This document shows, piece by piece, positions 1-8,139 of a DNA stretch of 11,242 nucleotides. The position numbers and the translations under genes were made by a program. Source of the stretch: Clostridia bacterium (GTDB lineage: Bacteria > Bacillota_E > SLMV01 > PUMD01); the NCBI GenBank assembly GCA_003563755.1, contig PWUB01000174.1:1-11242 (forward strand), in the 5' to 3' direction. The stretch's first letter is position 1. The number at the start of each line of letters is the position of its first letter. The notes under the pieces are model-generated. The model had not been told where the DNA came from. It saw only the letters and a program-made list of their open reading frames with translations, and searched no databases.

Positions 1-255
1 AAGGGGGTCCGGTCAGTTGCCTCCGAGCTGAACAGTACCGACTTCGCCCGACTCAGGGTGGGGATCGGCCGACCGCCCGAGGGAACTCCTTCAGAGAACT
101 ACGTTCTTTCTTCCTTCATGCAGGAGGAAGTCATGGTTGTTCGAGAGGTTGTTGAGGTCGCGGTGAAGGCGGTGCGCACCAGCGTGACCTGCGGTCTCGA
201 GGAAGCAATGAACCTGTACAACGGGTGCGACCTCAGGGAGCAGTGCCCCGAGTGA
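1..255 (+). CDS. pth: Peptidyl-tRNA hydrolase, C-terminal part (5' truncated)
   Basis: The open frame enters from the left edge in frame 1 and encodes 84 residues before TGA at 253-255. Peptidyl-tRNA hydrolase (Pth, SpoVC in Bacillus) cleaves the ester bond of peptidyl-tRNAs dropped by ribosomes, recycling tRNA in the cytoplasm. The segment starts KGVRSVASEL, then DFARLRVGIGRP, then a YVLSSF stretch, which is the typical order of the C-terminal half of Pth (GhkGlrSi, then RlriGIGRP, then YVLg.F). The catalytic His and Asn lie upstream of the window. The last roughly 45 residues would form the C-terminal lid helix and a short tail. Having pth directly before mfd is the classic arrangement in spore formers. 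The small fin (yabK) gene that separates them in Bacillus is absent here, since mfd starts 36 bases later. Identification rests on motif recognition in a partial protein. Confidence 0.88.
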   Translation, partial: KGVRSVASELNSTDFARLRVGIGRPPEGTPSENYVLSSFMQEEVMVVREVVEVAVKAVRTSVTCGLEEAMNLYNGCDLREQCPE

Positions 256-291
256 AGTACCTGTAATCATATCCATCAGGGGCTCCGGCAT

Positions 292-3200
292 GTGCCCGAG
301 CCCTGCAGCTGCTGGAATGGGGGGCGGGCCGTGGTAACAGCCCGAAAGAGCGACGATGATCCAACCCGATTCCTTCTTGACCTCTGGGACGATGTCGCAG
401 AGTATCGAACCCTGAGTGATGGCCTTCGGAAGAAACCTGGGGCCCATATGGTATACGGGCTGACCCGGGGTGTGGAGGCTTTCCTGCTCGCTGCAATGGG
501 TCGTGACTACGCCGGCTGCATCCTAGTCCTCTGTGCCAGCTGTCCCGAGGCGCAGCGAATCGCCGGCGACGTGCGCTCCTGGCTGGGGGAAGATGAAGCC
601 GAGTATCTCCCCCCGTCGGAGATACTGCCCCATCCGGAGGTGGTCCGAGACAGCGATTCCCTCTCCGAGCGCCTCCGCGTCCTCGGGAGGCTGGTTAACG
701 GTGATCCCATCATCATCACCGCCTCGATCGAGGCTGCCGAGCGCCTGCTGCCCCCGAAGGAGTCCATGGGGAGCGCCTTCTTCAGTGTCAGGCGAGGTGA
801 ACAGACGGATAGGGACCGTATCGTTCACCGTCTGGCGGATATAGGCTACCGTCGGCAGGACCTGGTGGAGGAGCCCGGCGAGTACGCGGTGCGAGGGGGG
901 ATCGTTGACGCCTTCTCTCCCCTGGCGGAGCTGCCGGTCAGGATCGAGTTCTTCGGCGACGTGATAGATTCCATCCGCGCCTTCGATCCACAGACCCAGA
1001 GATCGGGGGAAAATGTCGACGAGGCACGGATAGGACCCGCCGCTGAGACGTTTCCCGCCGCCGGAGACCTGGATTCAGCGGAGGCGGTACGTTCCCTGCA
1101 GGACGAGGCTGACAGGCATCTTGGTGCGCTGAAGGCCGCGGGCGGCAGGCTCGCCGCTGAGGAGCTCGGTGAGCGCATACGGGAGCAGGCGGCCAGGCTC
1201 GTGGAGGGTTCACAGTATCCTAACTTCGATCTGTTCATGCCGTACTTTGCCTCCAGACTGGACACCATCTTCGACTATCTGCCCGACCGCGCTGCCGTGG
1301 TGGTCTGTGATCCCGTGGCGGTGAGAGAGGCGGTGGAGCAGCGCACCGACAAGATCGAACGACGGCTGGGGCGCCTGGTGGACTCCGCCGCGGTGCTGCC
1401 GGGCCAGCTGGATATGGTCACGCCCCCACCCCACCCGGGGTCGCTGCCGGAGAGGTTTCCCCGTTATTACATGAGCAATCTCCTCTCCTCGCTGCCAGGA
1501 GAGGACCCACACAGCGTGACCAGGATCGGAAGCAGGCCGTCGGATACTTACCACGGGCAGTGGGAACTGTTCCTTTCGGATGTCCAACGCTGGTCTGCTG
1601 ACGGCCGTCGTGTGCTGGTGGCGGCGGCTTCCGCGGGGCGTGCAGGGCGCCTGAGAGGATCCCTGTCGGAGAGGGGATTCGGCCCCGAAGACCGGTTTAT
1701 CACCGCGCACACAAGGCTGTCCTGCGGATTCGAAGTGTATACCCTGAATCTCACCGTCATCACCGAGGCGGACATATTCGGCGGTGCACGCCCCGTACGC
1801 TACCAGGTGCCCAGGAAGCACCGGCGCGACGTGACCAGCTACGAGGACCTGGTCGAGGGAGACTACGTGGTGCACAGGCATCACGGAATCGGCCGCTACC
1901 TGGGGCTGTCCTCCAAGGAAGTGCAGGGCTCCGAGCGCGACTACCTGGTGATCTCGTACGCCGAGGGCGACCGCCTCTACGTACCCGTGGACTCCATAGA
2001 GCTGGTCCAGAAGTACGTGGGACAGGAAGGAAAACCCCCGCGCATTTACCTCCTGGGCAGCGGTGAATGGAAGCGTGTCAAGAAGAGAGTCCGCGAATCC
2101 CTGAGAGATATGGCGGAGGAGCTTCTCCGCCTGTATTCTGCCCGCCAGGCCGTCAAGGGCCACCCGTTCAGCGCTGACACCCCCTGGCAGCGGGAGTTCG
2201 AGGACGCCTTCGCCTACGAGGACACGAGGGACCAGGGTGAGACCACCCAGCGCATCAAGGAAGCCATGGAGAGGTCTCACCCCATGGACTACCTCCTGTG
2301 CGGTGATGTCGGATACGGAAAGACCGAGGTGGCCCTGAGAGCGGCGTTCAAGGCCATCTTGGATGGCAAACAGGTTGCCCTCCTGGTGCCCACCACCATC
2401 CTCGCACATCAACACTACCAGACGGCCAGAGACCGACTGGCCGGTTGGCCGTGCAACGTGGATATGCTCAGCCGCTTCCGCTCGCAGGGTGAGCAGGAGC
2501 GCACCATCACCCGACTCCGCAAGGGGCAGGTGGATCTGGTCATCGGCACCCACCGACTGCTGCAGGGAGACGTGCAGTTCCGCGACTTGGGGCTTGTCAT
2601 CGTGGACGAGGAGCACCGGTTCGGAGTTGCTGACAAGGAGCACCTCAAGCAGCTGAAGCAGACGGTGGACGTTCTCACCCTGACCGCCACTCCGATACCC
2701 CGCACCCTGCACATGGCCCTGTCGGGGATCAGGGACATGGGAGTCATCGAGACCCCGCCGGAGGATAGGCTTCCGGTGACCACCTATGTCATGCAATACG
2801 AACACCCCGTCATCGCTGACGCCATCCGGAGGGAGCTCGACCGGGACGGACAGGTGTTTTACGTGCATAACCGCGTGCATAGCATAGAACGAGCCCGGCG
2901 ACGAGTTGAACAGCTGGTTCCCCAGGCCCGGGTTGCCGTGGCCCACGGGCAGATGTCCGAGCAGGTGCTGGAGTCGGTGATGGATCAGTTCGTGGCGGGT
3001 CACTACGATGTACTGGTGTGCACCACGATAATCGAGTCGGGTCTGGATATCCCCAACGCCAATACCCTGGTGGTTGAGGATGCTGATCGACTGGGCCTCG
3101 CCCAGCTGTACCAGCTGCGGGGCCGCGTGGGCCGTTCGGACCGCCTGGCCTACTGCTACCTGACGTACCGGTCGGCCGAGGTCCTGGCATCACTGGCCTC

Positions 3201-3867
3201 GGAGCGGCTGTCAGCCCTGCGCGAGTTCACCGAGCTGGGGGCGGGATTCCGGCTGGCCAAGCGCGACCTGGAGCTCAGGGGAGCGGGCAACGTCCTGGGC
3301 GCTGAACAGCATGGATTCATGTTGGCCGTCGGTTTCGACCTTTACACCCGCATGCTGAAAGAGGAGATCGCCCAGCTCCGCGGTGAACACGAGCCCCCGA
3401 TGCAGAGGCCTGCGGTGGAGTTGAACGTGGATGCCTACCTGGCAGAGGATTACGTGCCCAGCAGTTCTCAGCGGGTGGCCCTGTACAGGCGGATAAACGG
3501 CATCCGGAGCCTGTCGGAGGCGCGGGATGTGCTCGATGAGATGATAGATCGGTACGGTGATCCGCCGGATTCGGCGGTGAACCTGGTACGTCTTGCGATG
3601 GTGTCAGTCCTGGGAGCCCGTCGGGGTGTCCTCAGCGTATCTCAGCAGGGCAGGGGAGTGCTCATGGAGCTGCTGCCTGATCACGGAGATGAAGTCGACT
3701 GGCAGGAGGTGTCTTCGGCGGGGCATTTCCGGTGCACGGTTTCGCGGATTCGGTCCGGAAGCAAGATCCGCGTGGACCTGGTGCCGCGGTCGGACTCTCC
3801 CTCGGGGGCAGCACTGCTCGTACGGGTTGAGAAGATGCTGCGCGAGGCATCGGCGGCATCCGACTGA
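292..3867 (+). CDS. mfd: Transcription-repair coupling factor Mfd
   Basis: 1191 codons, close to the usual 1150-1180 of the family. Mfd is a cytoplasmic translocase that recognises RNA polymerase stalled at DNA lesions, pushes it off and recruits UvrA. The N-terminal third is the UvrB-like module, with GEYAVRGGIVDAF at residues 196-208. The CarD-like RNA polymerase interaction domain begins near residue 514 (SYEDLVEGDYVVHRHHGIGR). The helicase core has a Walker A motif GDVGYGKT at 671-678, a DEEH box at 772-775, TATP at 798-801, IIESGLDIPN from about 913, and the RGRVGR arginine-finger motif at about 943-948. The C-terminal 200 residues fit the autoinhibitory D7 domain. All key motifs are intact. 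The start is uncertain. GTG at 292 has AGGGG nine bases upstream. A second in-frame GTG at 331, behind a G-rich stretch, would remove 13 residues (MPEPCSCWNGGRA) that do not look conserved. No separate promoter is obvious in the 36-base gap after pth. Confidence 0.97.
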   Translation: MPEPCSCWNGGRAVVTARKSDDDPTRFLLDLWDDVAEYRTLSDGLRKKPGAHMVYGLTRGVEAFLLAAMGRDYAGCILVLCASCPEAQRIAGDVRSWLGEDEAEYLPPSEILPHPEVVRDSDSLSERLRVLGRLVNGDPIIITASIEAAERLLPPKESMGSAFFSVRRGEQTDRDRIVHRLADIGYRRQDLVEEPGEYAVRGGIVDAFSPLAELPVRIEFFGDVIDSIRAFDPQTQRSGENVDEARIGPAAETFPAAGDLDSAEAVRSLQDEADRHLGALKAAGGRLAAEELGERIREQAARLVEGSQYPNFDLFMPYFASRLDTIFDYLPDRAAVVVCDPVAVREAVEQRTDKIERRLGRLVDSAAVLPGQLDMVTPPPHPGSLPERFPRYYMSNLLSSLPGEDPHSVTRIGSRPSDTYHGQWELFLSDVQRWSADGRRVLVAAASAGRAGRLRGSLSERGFGPEDRFITAHTRLSCGFEVYTLNLTVITEADIFGGARPVRYQVPRKHRRDVTSYEDLVEGDYVVHRHHGIGRYLGLSSKEVQGSERDYLVISYAEGDRLYVPVDSIELVQKYVGQEGKPPRIYLLGSGEWKRVKKRVRESLRDMAEELLRLYSARQAVKGHPFSADTPWQREFEDAFAYEDTRDQGETTQRIKEAMERSHPMDYLLCGDVGYGKTEVALRAAFKAILDGKQVALLVPTTILAHQHYQTARDRLAGWPCNVDMLSRFRSQGEQERTITRLRKGQVDLVIGTHRLLQGDVQFRDLGLVIVDEEHRFGVADKEHLKQLKQTVDVLTLTATPIPRTLHMALSGIRDMGVIETPPEDRLPVTTYVMQYEHPVIADAIRRELDRDGQVFYVHNRVHSIERARRRVEQLVPQARVAVAHGQMSEQVLESVMDQFVAGHYDVLVCTTIIESGLDIPNANTLVVEDADRLGLAQLYQLRGRVGRSDRLAYCYLTYRSAEVLASLASERLSALREFTELGAGFRLAKRDLELRGAGNVLGAEQHGFMLAVGFDLYTRMLKEEIAQLRGEHEPPMQRPAVELNVDAYLAEDYVPSSSQRVALYRRINGIRSLSEARDVLDEMIDRYGDPPDSAVNLVRLAMVSVLGARRGVLSVSQQGRGVLMELLPDHGDEVDWQEVSSAGHFRCTVSRIRSGSKIRVDLVPRSDSPSGAALLVRVEKMLREASAASD

Positions 3868-3878
3868 GGCCGTCCCGG

Positions 3879-3907
3879 TAGAAAGCCCCCGGGCTATATG
3901 GTATGAT
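3879..3907 (+). promoter_or_regulatory. Candidate promoter for spoVT with extended -10
   Basis: In the mfd-spoVT gap, TATGAT at 3902-3907 is preceded by TG one base away (TGGTATGAT), giving an extended -10 with five of six consensus bases. TAGAAA at 3879-3884 matches TTGACA at four of six positions, with an ideal 17-base spacer. The spoVT start lies 63 bases after the -10. This reads as a vegetative SigA-type promoter. In Bacillus spoVT is a SigG gene, and no convincing SigG pair was found here, so either expression differs or the sporulation promoter is unrecognised. Read by eye. Confidence 0.45.
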
Positions 3908-3970
3908 CTGGCTGAAAGACGTTGTGTGGATCAACTCATCGCAATCACTCTCAACCCGGGAGGGATTTCA

Positions 3971-4510
3971 ATGAAAGCAATGGGCATAGTCAGAACCATC
4001 GACGATCTGGGTAGGGTGGTCATACCGAAGGAAATTCGTAAGAACCTGAACATCAGGGACGGCCAGCCTCTCGAAATCTACACCCGGCCCGATGGGCAGA
4101 TCATACTCAGAAAGCACTCCGGATCCTCGGGCCTGGAGGAGCTATCCCGACACCTGGCGGAATCGGTGCGGCAGGTGACGGGCCTGGGTGTGATCGTGGC
4201 GGGCACCGAGGGCATCATTGCTGCCGGTGGCGTTGAGTCACCGGCACCGGGAGATCCCGTCCGAGGGGCTCTTGCACACGTGTTGGAGTCGGGAGAAGCG
4301 GTCAGATCATCCGGGGCGGAGCACGAATCTCTGACGGGTGCACGCCGCGACGGCCTGTGCCCGTACTATGCTGTCTCTGTGCGCAAGGACGATGAAGTGG
4401 TCGGTGTGTTCGCCGTGGCGGTCACCGACGGCGCCGGATCCCTGGATGCCGAAGCCGAGGGCGCGTGCGAGACGGCAGCAGCCACCCTGGCTGCTATGTG
4501 GGTGCAGTGA
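3971..4510 (+). CDS. spoVT: Stage V sporulation protein T, AbrB-family regulator
   Basis: 179 residues, matching the usual length of about 178. SpoVT is a DNA-binding regulator that adjusts the SigG forespore regulon late in sporulation and influences germination traits. Residues 1-50 are an AbrB-type swapped-hairpin DNA-binding domain that starts MKAMGIVRTIDDLGRVVIPK and continues with EIRKNLNIRDGQPLEIY, nearly identical to the family signature. The rest fits the GAF-like regulatory domain, including CPYYAVSV and VVGVFAVAV strands and a C-terminal helix ETAAATLAAMW. The start at 3971 is fixed by the family N-terminus and by a GGGAGGG Shine-Dalgarno sequence ending about eight bases upstream. 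The frame is open upstream into mfd, but that extension has no homology to SpoVT. The gene sits 103 bases downstream of mfd and 103 bases before the flippase gene. The peptidyl-prolyl isomerase gene found here in some clostridia is missing. Confidence 0.96.
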   Translation: MKAMGIVRTIDDLGRVVIPKEIRKNLNIRDGQPLEIYTRPDGQIILRKHSGSSGLEELSRHLAESVRQVTGLGVIVAGTEGIIAAGGVESPAPGDPVRGALAHVLESGEAVRSSGAEHESLTGARRDGLCPYYAVSVRKDDEVVGVFAVAVTDGAGSLDAEAEGACETAAATLAAMWVQ

Positions 4511-4613
4511 GCATCATCAGTCGGCTTGACGGGCACGATATGGGTTGACCTGAGTACACCGTCCCCGTTGGGTTTTTGCCATTGCTCAATGCAGGCGGTG
4601 ATCGGAGAGTAGA

Positions 4614-6224
4614 ATGCGAAGAGACAGCTTCCTGCGAGGCGCATTCATACTGCTCATCGGCAGCCTCGTCAGCCGCTTGCTGGGGGCGGTCTACCGTTTT
4701 GTCCTTCCCTGGCTCATGGGCGGCGGTGACGAGGGGGCCTACGGTATGGCCCTCTTCGGCATGCCGTACTCCATCTACTCCATCGCCCTTGTCCTGTCCA
4801 CGATGGGTATTCCCCTTGCGATCTCCAAGCTGGTCTCGGAGGCCAGCGCCCGGGGTTCAGGTCGCCAGGTGCGCCAGGTCTTCTTCATAGCCCTGTTCTT
4901 GCTGGCGGCCATGGGAGCCATCGTTTCCGTGGGACTGTATTATCTGAGTCCGTATCTCGCCGAGAACATCTGGAGAAACCCCGACGCATACTACAGCATG
5001 GTTGCACTGGCACCGGCGGTATTCTTCGTGTCGCTGATGTCCGCCTTCAGAGGGCTGTTCCAGGGCCTTCAGACCATGACCCCCCATGCGGCATCACAGA
5101 TTATAGAGCAGATCTTCCGGGTACTGACCATGTTCGTGTTGGTGAGCCTGCTCGTTCCCTTCGGGCTGCAATACGCTGCGGCGGGGGCCACCTTCGGGGC
5201 GACGGTGGGGGCAATAGTTGGAGTCGTCTATCTTTTCATCGTCTACCTCCGCCACCGGCGGCAGCTGTGGCCGGGTGCCGACCAGGGAACTCCGGTGTCG
5301 GCGGCTGCCACCGGAGCGATGATTCGGGAGATTCTGATATTTGCGGTACCCATTTCGATCAGCGGGATCATAATGCCTCTCATGAGGTTCGTCGATGCGG
5401 CGGTGGTACCATCCCGCCTGATAGCGACCGGCTATTCCGTCGTGCGTGCCACCACGGAATACGGGTACCTCGAATCATACAGTATGCCGCTGGTCAACGT
5501 GCCCGCCATTTTTACCACCGCCATGGCCATCAGCCTGGTACCGTCGATATCGTCGTCCCTGGCCCGCGGGGACCACGATGACATCAGGAGCAAGGTGGTG
5601 GCATCGCTGCGGCTTTCTGCCATGATAGGTATCCCCTCGGCGGTGGGTCTCTTCGTGTTCGCAAGGGAAATTCCCGCCCTGTTCTGGGCAGCTCCGGAGG
5701 CCGGACCCGTGCTGGCCGCGGTTTCAGGAGTGGCGGTCTTTCTGACCCTGCAGCAGGTGACGTCGGCGGCCCTTCAGGGCCTGGGCTATCCGATCCTACC
5801 CATGCGGAACCTCATGGTGGGAGCGGTGGTCAAGCTCGTACTCACATGGCTGCTCACAGCCGTGCCCATCCTCGGTGCCGCCGGAGCCGGGCTGGCATCG
5901 GTGGTAGGTTTCTTGCTGGCCTCAGCCATGAACCTATTGTCCCTGATGAATCGCATCGGTCGGTTCAGCATCACCTCGTTTCTCTGGCGGCCTGCGGCCG
6001 CTGCCGCGGTGATGGGCGGACTGGTCAGGGTCAGCCTCGGCGTCCTGCAGGCGCGTGTTGGCTTCTCGATCGGGGTCCTGGCATCAATACTGTTCGGAGT
6101 GCTGATCTACGGAGTTATCATACTGATTCTCGGCGGTCTTCAGGCCGCTGATCTGCATATGATTCCCCGGGTGGGCGAGAAGCTGGCTGACAGGCTCAGC
6201 GGCCTGGGGCTTCTGAGACGCTAA
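4614..6224 (+). CDS. MOP-superfamily polysaccharide flippase, SpoVB/YabM type
   Basis: 536 residues, close to YabM (about 530) and SpoVB (about 520) of Bacillus. It is a strongly hydrophobic integral membrane protein with roughly 14 candidate transmembrane segments. The N-terminus (SFLRGAFILLIGSLVSRLLGAVYRF) is the typical opening of the MATE-like, polysaccharide-biosynthesis branch, followed by the conserved GxxxYGMALFGMPYSIY-like region and IPLAISKLVSE. A short charged linker at about residues 210-235 separates the two six- to seven-helix bundles. Members flip undecaprenyl-linked glycans such as lipid II or teichoic precursors across the cytoplasmic membrane. In spore formers this position holds yabM, and SpoVB itself is needed for cortex synthesis, so a cortex or wall precursor is the likely substrate. 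That choice is inference, and motifs alone do not separate YabM from SpoVB. GGAGAG lies five bases before the ATG. The stop codon overlaps the Shine-Dalgarno sequence of mazG, which indicates translational coupling. Confidence 0.9.
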   Translation: MRRDSFLRGAFILLIGSLVSRLLGAVYRFVLPWLMGGGDEGAYGMALFGMPYSIYSIALVLSTMGIPLAISKLVSEASARGSGRQVRQVFFIALFLLAAMGAIVSVGLYYLSPYLAENIWRNPDAYYSMVALAPAVFFVSLMSAFRGLFQGLQTMTPHAASQIIEQIFRVLTMFVLVSLLVPFGLQYAAAGATFGATVGAIVGVVYLFIVYLRHRRQLWPGADQGTPVSAAATGAMIREILIFAVPISISGIIMPLMRFVDAAVVPSRLIATGYSVVRATTEYGYLESYSMPLVNVPAIFTTAMAISLVPSISSSLARGDHDDIRSKVVASLRLSAMIGIPSAVGLFVFAREIPALFWAAPEAGPVLAAVSGVAVFLTLQQVTSAALQGLGYPILPMRNLMVGAVVKLVLTWLLTAVPILGAAGAGLASVVGFLLASAMNLLSLMNRIGRFSITSFLWRPAAAAAVMGGLVRVSLGVLQARVGFSIGVLASILFGVLIYGVIILILGGLQAADLHMIPRVGEKLADRLSGLGLLRR

Positions 6225-6235
6225 GGAGGATTATG

Positions 6236-7717
6236 ATGGCTGAAGAGGAGTTCGTCGTACTCGGTTTTTCCCCCTGGGGGGACCTGCCCCAGGCCGAATA
6301 CAGTATCCTGCGGGGAGGCCGGCAGGTGCTGGTACCCTCCGACGCCGTGGCCAAAATGCTCCGGGCGGGAGGATGGTCCGCGGCGGTCACCGTGGTGGAT
6401 GATACCACCCGGGAGGGTGTCGATGTCGAATCCTCAGTATACTGCGCGCCTGGAGCCCCCGTGCCGGGCGATGGGCTGGCCGCAGCTCTCAAGAGGCGGG
6501 CTGCCCAGGAGGGATTCAGGGTGAGGGTGATCCAGGGCATGTCCCTGGGATGGAGGATGCAGCGCCGTCTGCAGCAGGGTGGTGACTTAGCCGTCGATGC
6601 CAGACCCCTTGTTGCCGGCCCGGCTTCCCTCGACGGGGTCGTGGTCGCGGGACGAGCCCTTTGGGTGGAGCATCTGTGGTCCGAGGACGACGTACGGGGT
6701 GTGGGTGAGATGCTCCTGAGACAGTTTCCGTCCTCGCACCGCGTGTATGTGGTGGGGGTTGACAAGGGGGTTGATCATGAGCCCGATGTCACACCCATCA
6801 GGCTTGAGGCTGTCGGGGAGGAGCTGCCTCCCGGTGGCGCGTGCCTGCTGTGGGTTCCACCCATTGAGGCTGATGCGAGGATTCTGGAGCGTCTGTCGGG
6901 GGTTGGACAGGCAGCTGCCGGGTTGGCGGGAGTGGTCCACCGCCTGCGCGGTCCCGGAGGCTGCCCCTGGGATCGACAGCAGACCCATCGCAGTCTCCGA
7001 CCCTTTCTGTTGGAAGAATGCCACGAGCTCCTTGAGGTCCTGGCGAGGAGCGACGGTGACCAGCTGAGGGAGGAGCTCGGGGATGTGCTGCTGCAGGTCA
7101 TGCTCAATGCCGTCATCGCCGAGGGGGATGGACGCTTCCTCACGGCCGAAGTCATGACCCATCTCAAAGAGAAGATGGTCCACAGGCATCCCCACGTTTT
7201 CGGTGATCTGAGTGCCGAGACCGCAGATGAGGTCGAGACTAACTGGGAGAAGATAAAGCGAAAAGACCACGAGTCGTCTGAAACCTCGGTGCTGGACAGC
7301 ATTCCCGAGACGCTGCCGGCCCTACTGCAGGCAGAAAAGGTGCAGAGCGTCGTCTCCAGGGTTGGGTTTGACTGGGATGACATTCGCGGTCCCCTGGAGA
7401 AGATTCGTGAGGAGACCGGGGAATTTGCCGATTCGGTTAACTCTCAGGATCCAGCCTGCGGTGAGGAACTGGGTGATCTCCTGTTCTCGGTGGTAAATGC
7501 TGCGCGGTTTCTGTCTCTGTCCGCCGAATCGGAGCTGCTGGCAGCGATCGCCAAGTTCCGCCGGAGGTTTTCCATCATCGAGACCCATGCCAGGCATCGG
7601 GGATTGGAACTGGCGGACATGGGGCTCGAGAAGATGGAGGAAATCTGGCAGGCATATAAAGGATGTGATGAAGGATTGGAGAATCACGGTGTAGAAGGAG
7701 GTAAAGCGCGAGGCTAA
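6236..7717 (+). CDS. mazG: Nucleoside triphosphate pyrophosphohydrolase MazG (YabN type) with degenerate N-terminal methylase-like domain
   Basis: 493 residues from ATG 6236. A second ATG at 6233 is also in frame, but AAGGAGG at 6223-6229 is six bases from 6236 and only three from 6233, so 6236 is preferred. The C-terminal half, from about residue 232, is a tandem MazG protein. It opens with RLRGPGGCPWDRQQTH, then EECHE and EELGD metal-binding motifs, the conserved EKMVHRHPHVF segment, a linker with LDSIPETLPAL, then a second EETGE and EELGD pair and KFRRRF. It hydrolyses (d)NTPs to NMP and pyrophosphate, cleaning or balancing the nucleotide pool. The N-terminal 230 residues match the order of the tetrapyrrole-methylase-like domain of Bacillus YabN, with recognisable PGxP, QGMS and LLWVPPIE blocks. 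However, the GLGxGD SAM-loop has become GFSPWGD and the intervening helices are shortened. Methyl transfer is therefore unlikely, whereas the pyrophosphohydrolase looks intact. The gene directly follows the flippase gene (stop at 6224). Confidence 0.93.
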   Translation: MAEEEFVVLGFSPWGDLPQAEYSILRGGRQVLVPSDAVAKMLRAGGWSAAVTVVDDTTREGVDVESSVYCAPGAPVPGDGLAAALKRRAAQEGFRVRVIQGMSLGWRMQRRLQQGGDLAVDARPLVAGPASLDGVVVAGRALWVEHLWSEDDVRGVGEMLLRQFPSSHRVYVVGVDKGVDHEPDVTPIRLEAVGEELPPGGACLLWVPPIEADARILERLSGVGQAAAGLAGVVHRLRGPGGCPWDRQQTHRSLRPFLLEECHELLEVLARSDGDQLREELGDVLLQVMLNAVIAEGDGRFLTAEVMTHLKEKMVHRHPHVFGDLSAETADEVETNWEKIKRKDHESSETSVLDSIPETLPALLQAEKVQSVVSRVGFDWDDIRGPLEKIREETGEFADSVNSQDPACGEELGDLLFSVVNAARFLSLSAESELLAAIAKFRRRFSIIETHARHRGLELADMGLEKMEEIWQAYKGCDEGLENHGVEGGKARG

Positions 7718-7770
7718 TGTGGGTATACGGCGGAAGGTTTCGGTAAACATACCTAGGGGGTGCAGCAAGA

Positions 7771-8061
7771 ATGAACAAGTCGGAACTGGTCGACTCAATA
7801 GCGGAGAAATCCGGATTGACGAAAAAGGATGCCGACAGGGCGCTGCAGGCCACCATCGATTCGGTAAGGGAGGCCATGTGCAGCAACGATAAGGTGTCTT
7901 TGGTGGGCTTTGGGTCTTTTGAGGTCAGGTACCGCAAGGAGCGCGCGGGCCGCAACCCTGCCACGGGTGAGGCGATGACGATAGCCGCCAGCTACGTCCC
8001 AGCTTTCCGCCCCAGCAAGACGCTGAAGGAGGAAGTTAACAGTAACCTGAACGCAGAGTAG
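7771..8061 (+). CDS. hup: HU-family DNA-binding protein
   Basis: 96 residues, slightly longer than the usual 90. HU is an abundant nucleoid protein that binds and bends DNA without sequence specificity, as a dimer. The sequence starts MNKSELVDSIAEKSGLTKKD and carries the core block VSLVGFGSFEVRYRKERAGRNPATGE. The RNP at the tip of the DNA-binding arm contains the proline that intercalates between base pairs. The final helix reads AFRPSKTLKEEVN, where most HU proteins have F.aGK.LK.aV, so the usual glycine is a serine. The start has AGGGGG about ten bases upstream. An HU gene between mazG and rqcP is common in clostridial versions of this locus. An intrinsic terminator follows 32 bases after the stop, so this gene probably ends a transcription unit. 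Whether it has its own promoter in the 53-base gap is unclear. Confidence 0.95.
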   Translation: MNKSELVDSIAEKSGLTKKDADRALQATIDSVREAMCSNDKVSLVGFGSFEVRYRKERAGRNPATGEAMTIAASYVPAFRPSKTLKEEVNSNLNAE

Positions 8062-8093
8062 CTTCTGCATCGAAGGGCATGTAGATATGGCTG

Positions 8094-8126
8094 AAGGAAT
8101 CAGGAGACCTCCTGATTCCTTTTTTT
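8094..8126 (+). terminator. Intrinsic terminator after HU, abutting the rqcP Shine-Dalgarno
   Basis: AAGGAATCAGGA (8094-8105) and TCCTGATTCCTT (8110-8121) form a perfect 12-bp stem around the loop GACC, followed by a run of seven T (8120-8126). This is a textbook Rho-independent terminator for plus-strand transcription. The reverse strand has no T-tract after the stem, so it is unidirectional. It lies between HU and rqcP, and GGAGGAGG of rqcP begins at 8127. Any rqcP transcript with a normal 5' leader should therefore cross it. Confidence 0.92.
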
Positions 8127-8139
8127 GGAGGAGGGGTCA

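Noticed and set aside
1210..3003. A 597-codon open frame on the minus strand inside mfd
   Set aside because: It is wholly antisense to an intact, motif-verified mfd. Its translation shows no domain, is rich in His, Gly and Gln typical of reverse-strand reading of GC-rich codons, and has no Shine-Dalgarno site.
3884..3895. Palindrome AGCCCCCGGGCT between mfd and spoVT
   Set aside because: With a two-base centre it cannot form a stable RNA hairpin, and no T-tract follows; it could be an operator, but nothing supports that.
3593..3970. In-frame upstream extension of spoVT into mfd
   Set aside because: The frame is open, but SpoVT homology begins exactly at 3971 with a good SD, and the extension is an out-of-frame reading of mfd.
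4511..4613. TTGAC repeats (4526 and 4545) as promoters for the flippase gene
   Set aside because: Neither TTGACG nor TTGACC has a -10-like hexamer at 16-18 bases, and no terminator stem is evident either. Nothing in this gap could be supported.
8082..8087. TAGATA upstream of the HU terminator as a -10 for rqcP
   Set aside because: The corresponding -35 position reads TAGCTT, which is poor, and the spacing was chosen after the fact. It would matter if true, because the terminator would then lie in the rqcP leader, but the match is too weak to report.
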